Of a DNA stretch of 18,553 nt, positions 18,290-18,553 are shown one piece after another. The notes under the pieces were generated by a model, which was given only the letters and a program-made list of their open reading frames with translations, ran no database searches and was not told where the DNA came from. Origin of the DNA: Phoronis ovalis (lineage: Eukaryota; Phoronida; Phoronidae); assembly GCA_028565635.1 (NCBI GenBank), contig JAOXYB010017840.1:1-18553 (forward strand), given 5' to 3'. Both the position numbers and the translations under genes were made by a program. Within the stretch, counting starts at the first letter, position 1; every line of letters begins with the position of its first letter.

Positions 18290-18553
18290 GTTTGTTCTCC
18301 TGCTTTGTTGTTCAAGATATTATGTAAATATAGCAACAGTGATCTTTCCACAGTCATAACCTTTTTCGTAAGACTGTATAGGAACAGAACCATCTAAAAT
18401 CTGCAATTCAACAATCATATTGTTAACCGAAATGTACAAATATTCTCTGAGGTGTGTTACAGTCTTTCAAGAATTATTGCTGTTTATCCTATCTATAGGA
18501 TATACTGCATTGTTATCATCCTTGGCGTGGCAATGAACCAATATGAGCAATAT
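18290..18553 (+). other. Intron 13, 5' part
   Basis: No further PLC exon joins in frame before the window ends. Confidence 0.75.

Noticed and set aside
18055-18327. ATG-started frame through exon 13 with extra residues on both sides
   Set aside because: Only the 18110-18289 part matches PLC; the flanks are intron.
18527-18538. Codons for V-A-M-N, as expected at the start of the next PLC exon
   Set aside because: No AG acceptor directly precedes it in the needed phase, the following residues do not match the expected F-Q-T, and splicing at the nearest AG upstream reads into a stop.

Overview
This is a eukaryotic, almost certainly animal, genomic window. It is AT-rich, intron-rich and low in gene density, with no operons or bacterial features. 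The only gene I can support is on the + strand: the 5' two-thirds of a phosphoinositide-specific phospholipase C (PLC). It is cut into 13 short coding exons (40 to 213 bp) between 6754 and 18289, and its phases join without a break into 556 codons. Intron sizes, base composition and divergence from vertebrate PLCs suggest an invertebrate, perhaps a mollusc or another lophotrochozoan. That placement is inference, not something the sequence proves.

Domain order is PH (exons 1-2), EF-hand region (exons 3-7), X half of the TIM-barrel catalytic domain (exons 8-12), a short acidic X/Y linker (exon 12) and the start of the Y half (exons 12-13). The rest of Y, the C2 domain and the C-terminus lie beyond 18553. 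The N-terminal exon(s) before the PH domain were not found; they are either in 1-6753 and unrecognisable, or further upstream. In the PH, EF and linker regions the protein is closest to the vertebrate PLC-like/PRIP proteins (PLCL1/PLCL2), which are catalytically dead. Yet every catalytic and substrate-binding residue known from PLC-delta1 that falls inside the window is present here. This PRIP-type protein is therefore predicted to be an active enzyme, and that is the most interesting observation in the window.

Region by region: 1-6753 is non-coding. It holds a decayed repeat with a 21-bp in-frame-like tandem repeat (about 1.7-2.1 kb), a similar array near 5.85-6.06 kb, a 19-nt inverted repeat, and a weak promoter/5'-exon candidate near 2.6-2.8 kb. 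Intron 1 (6904-9219) carries a 1007-bp non-autonomous DNA transposon with about 55-bp terminal inverted repeats and a TTA target duplication (7487-8493). Intron 2 (9433-11841) carries a GC-rich, protein-like but frameshifted block (11341-11823). The remaining introns are short and mostly featureless. Exceptions are a 19-bp x3 minisatellite in intron 9, a receptor-type direct repeat (DR1) in intron 6, and a non-canonical GC-AG intron 11 between two substrate-binding lysines.
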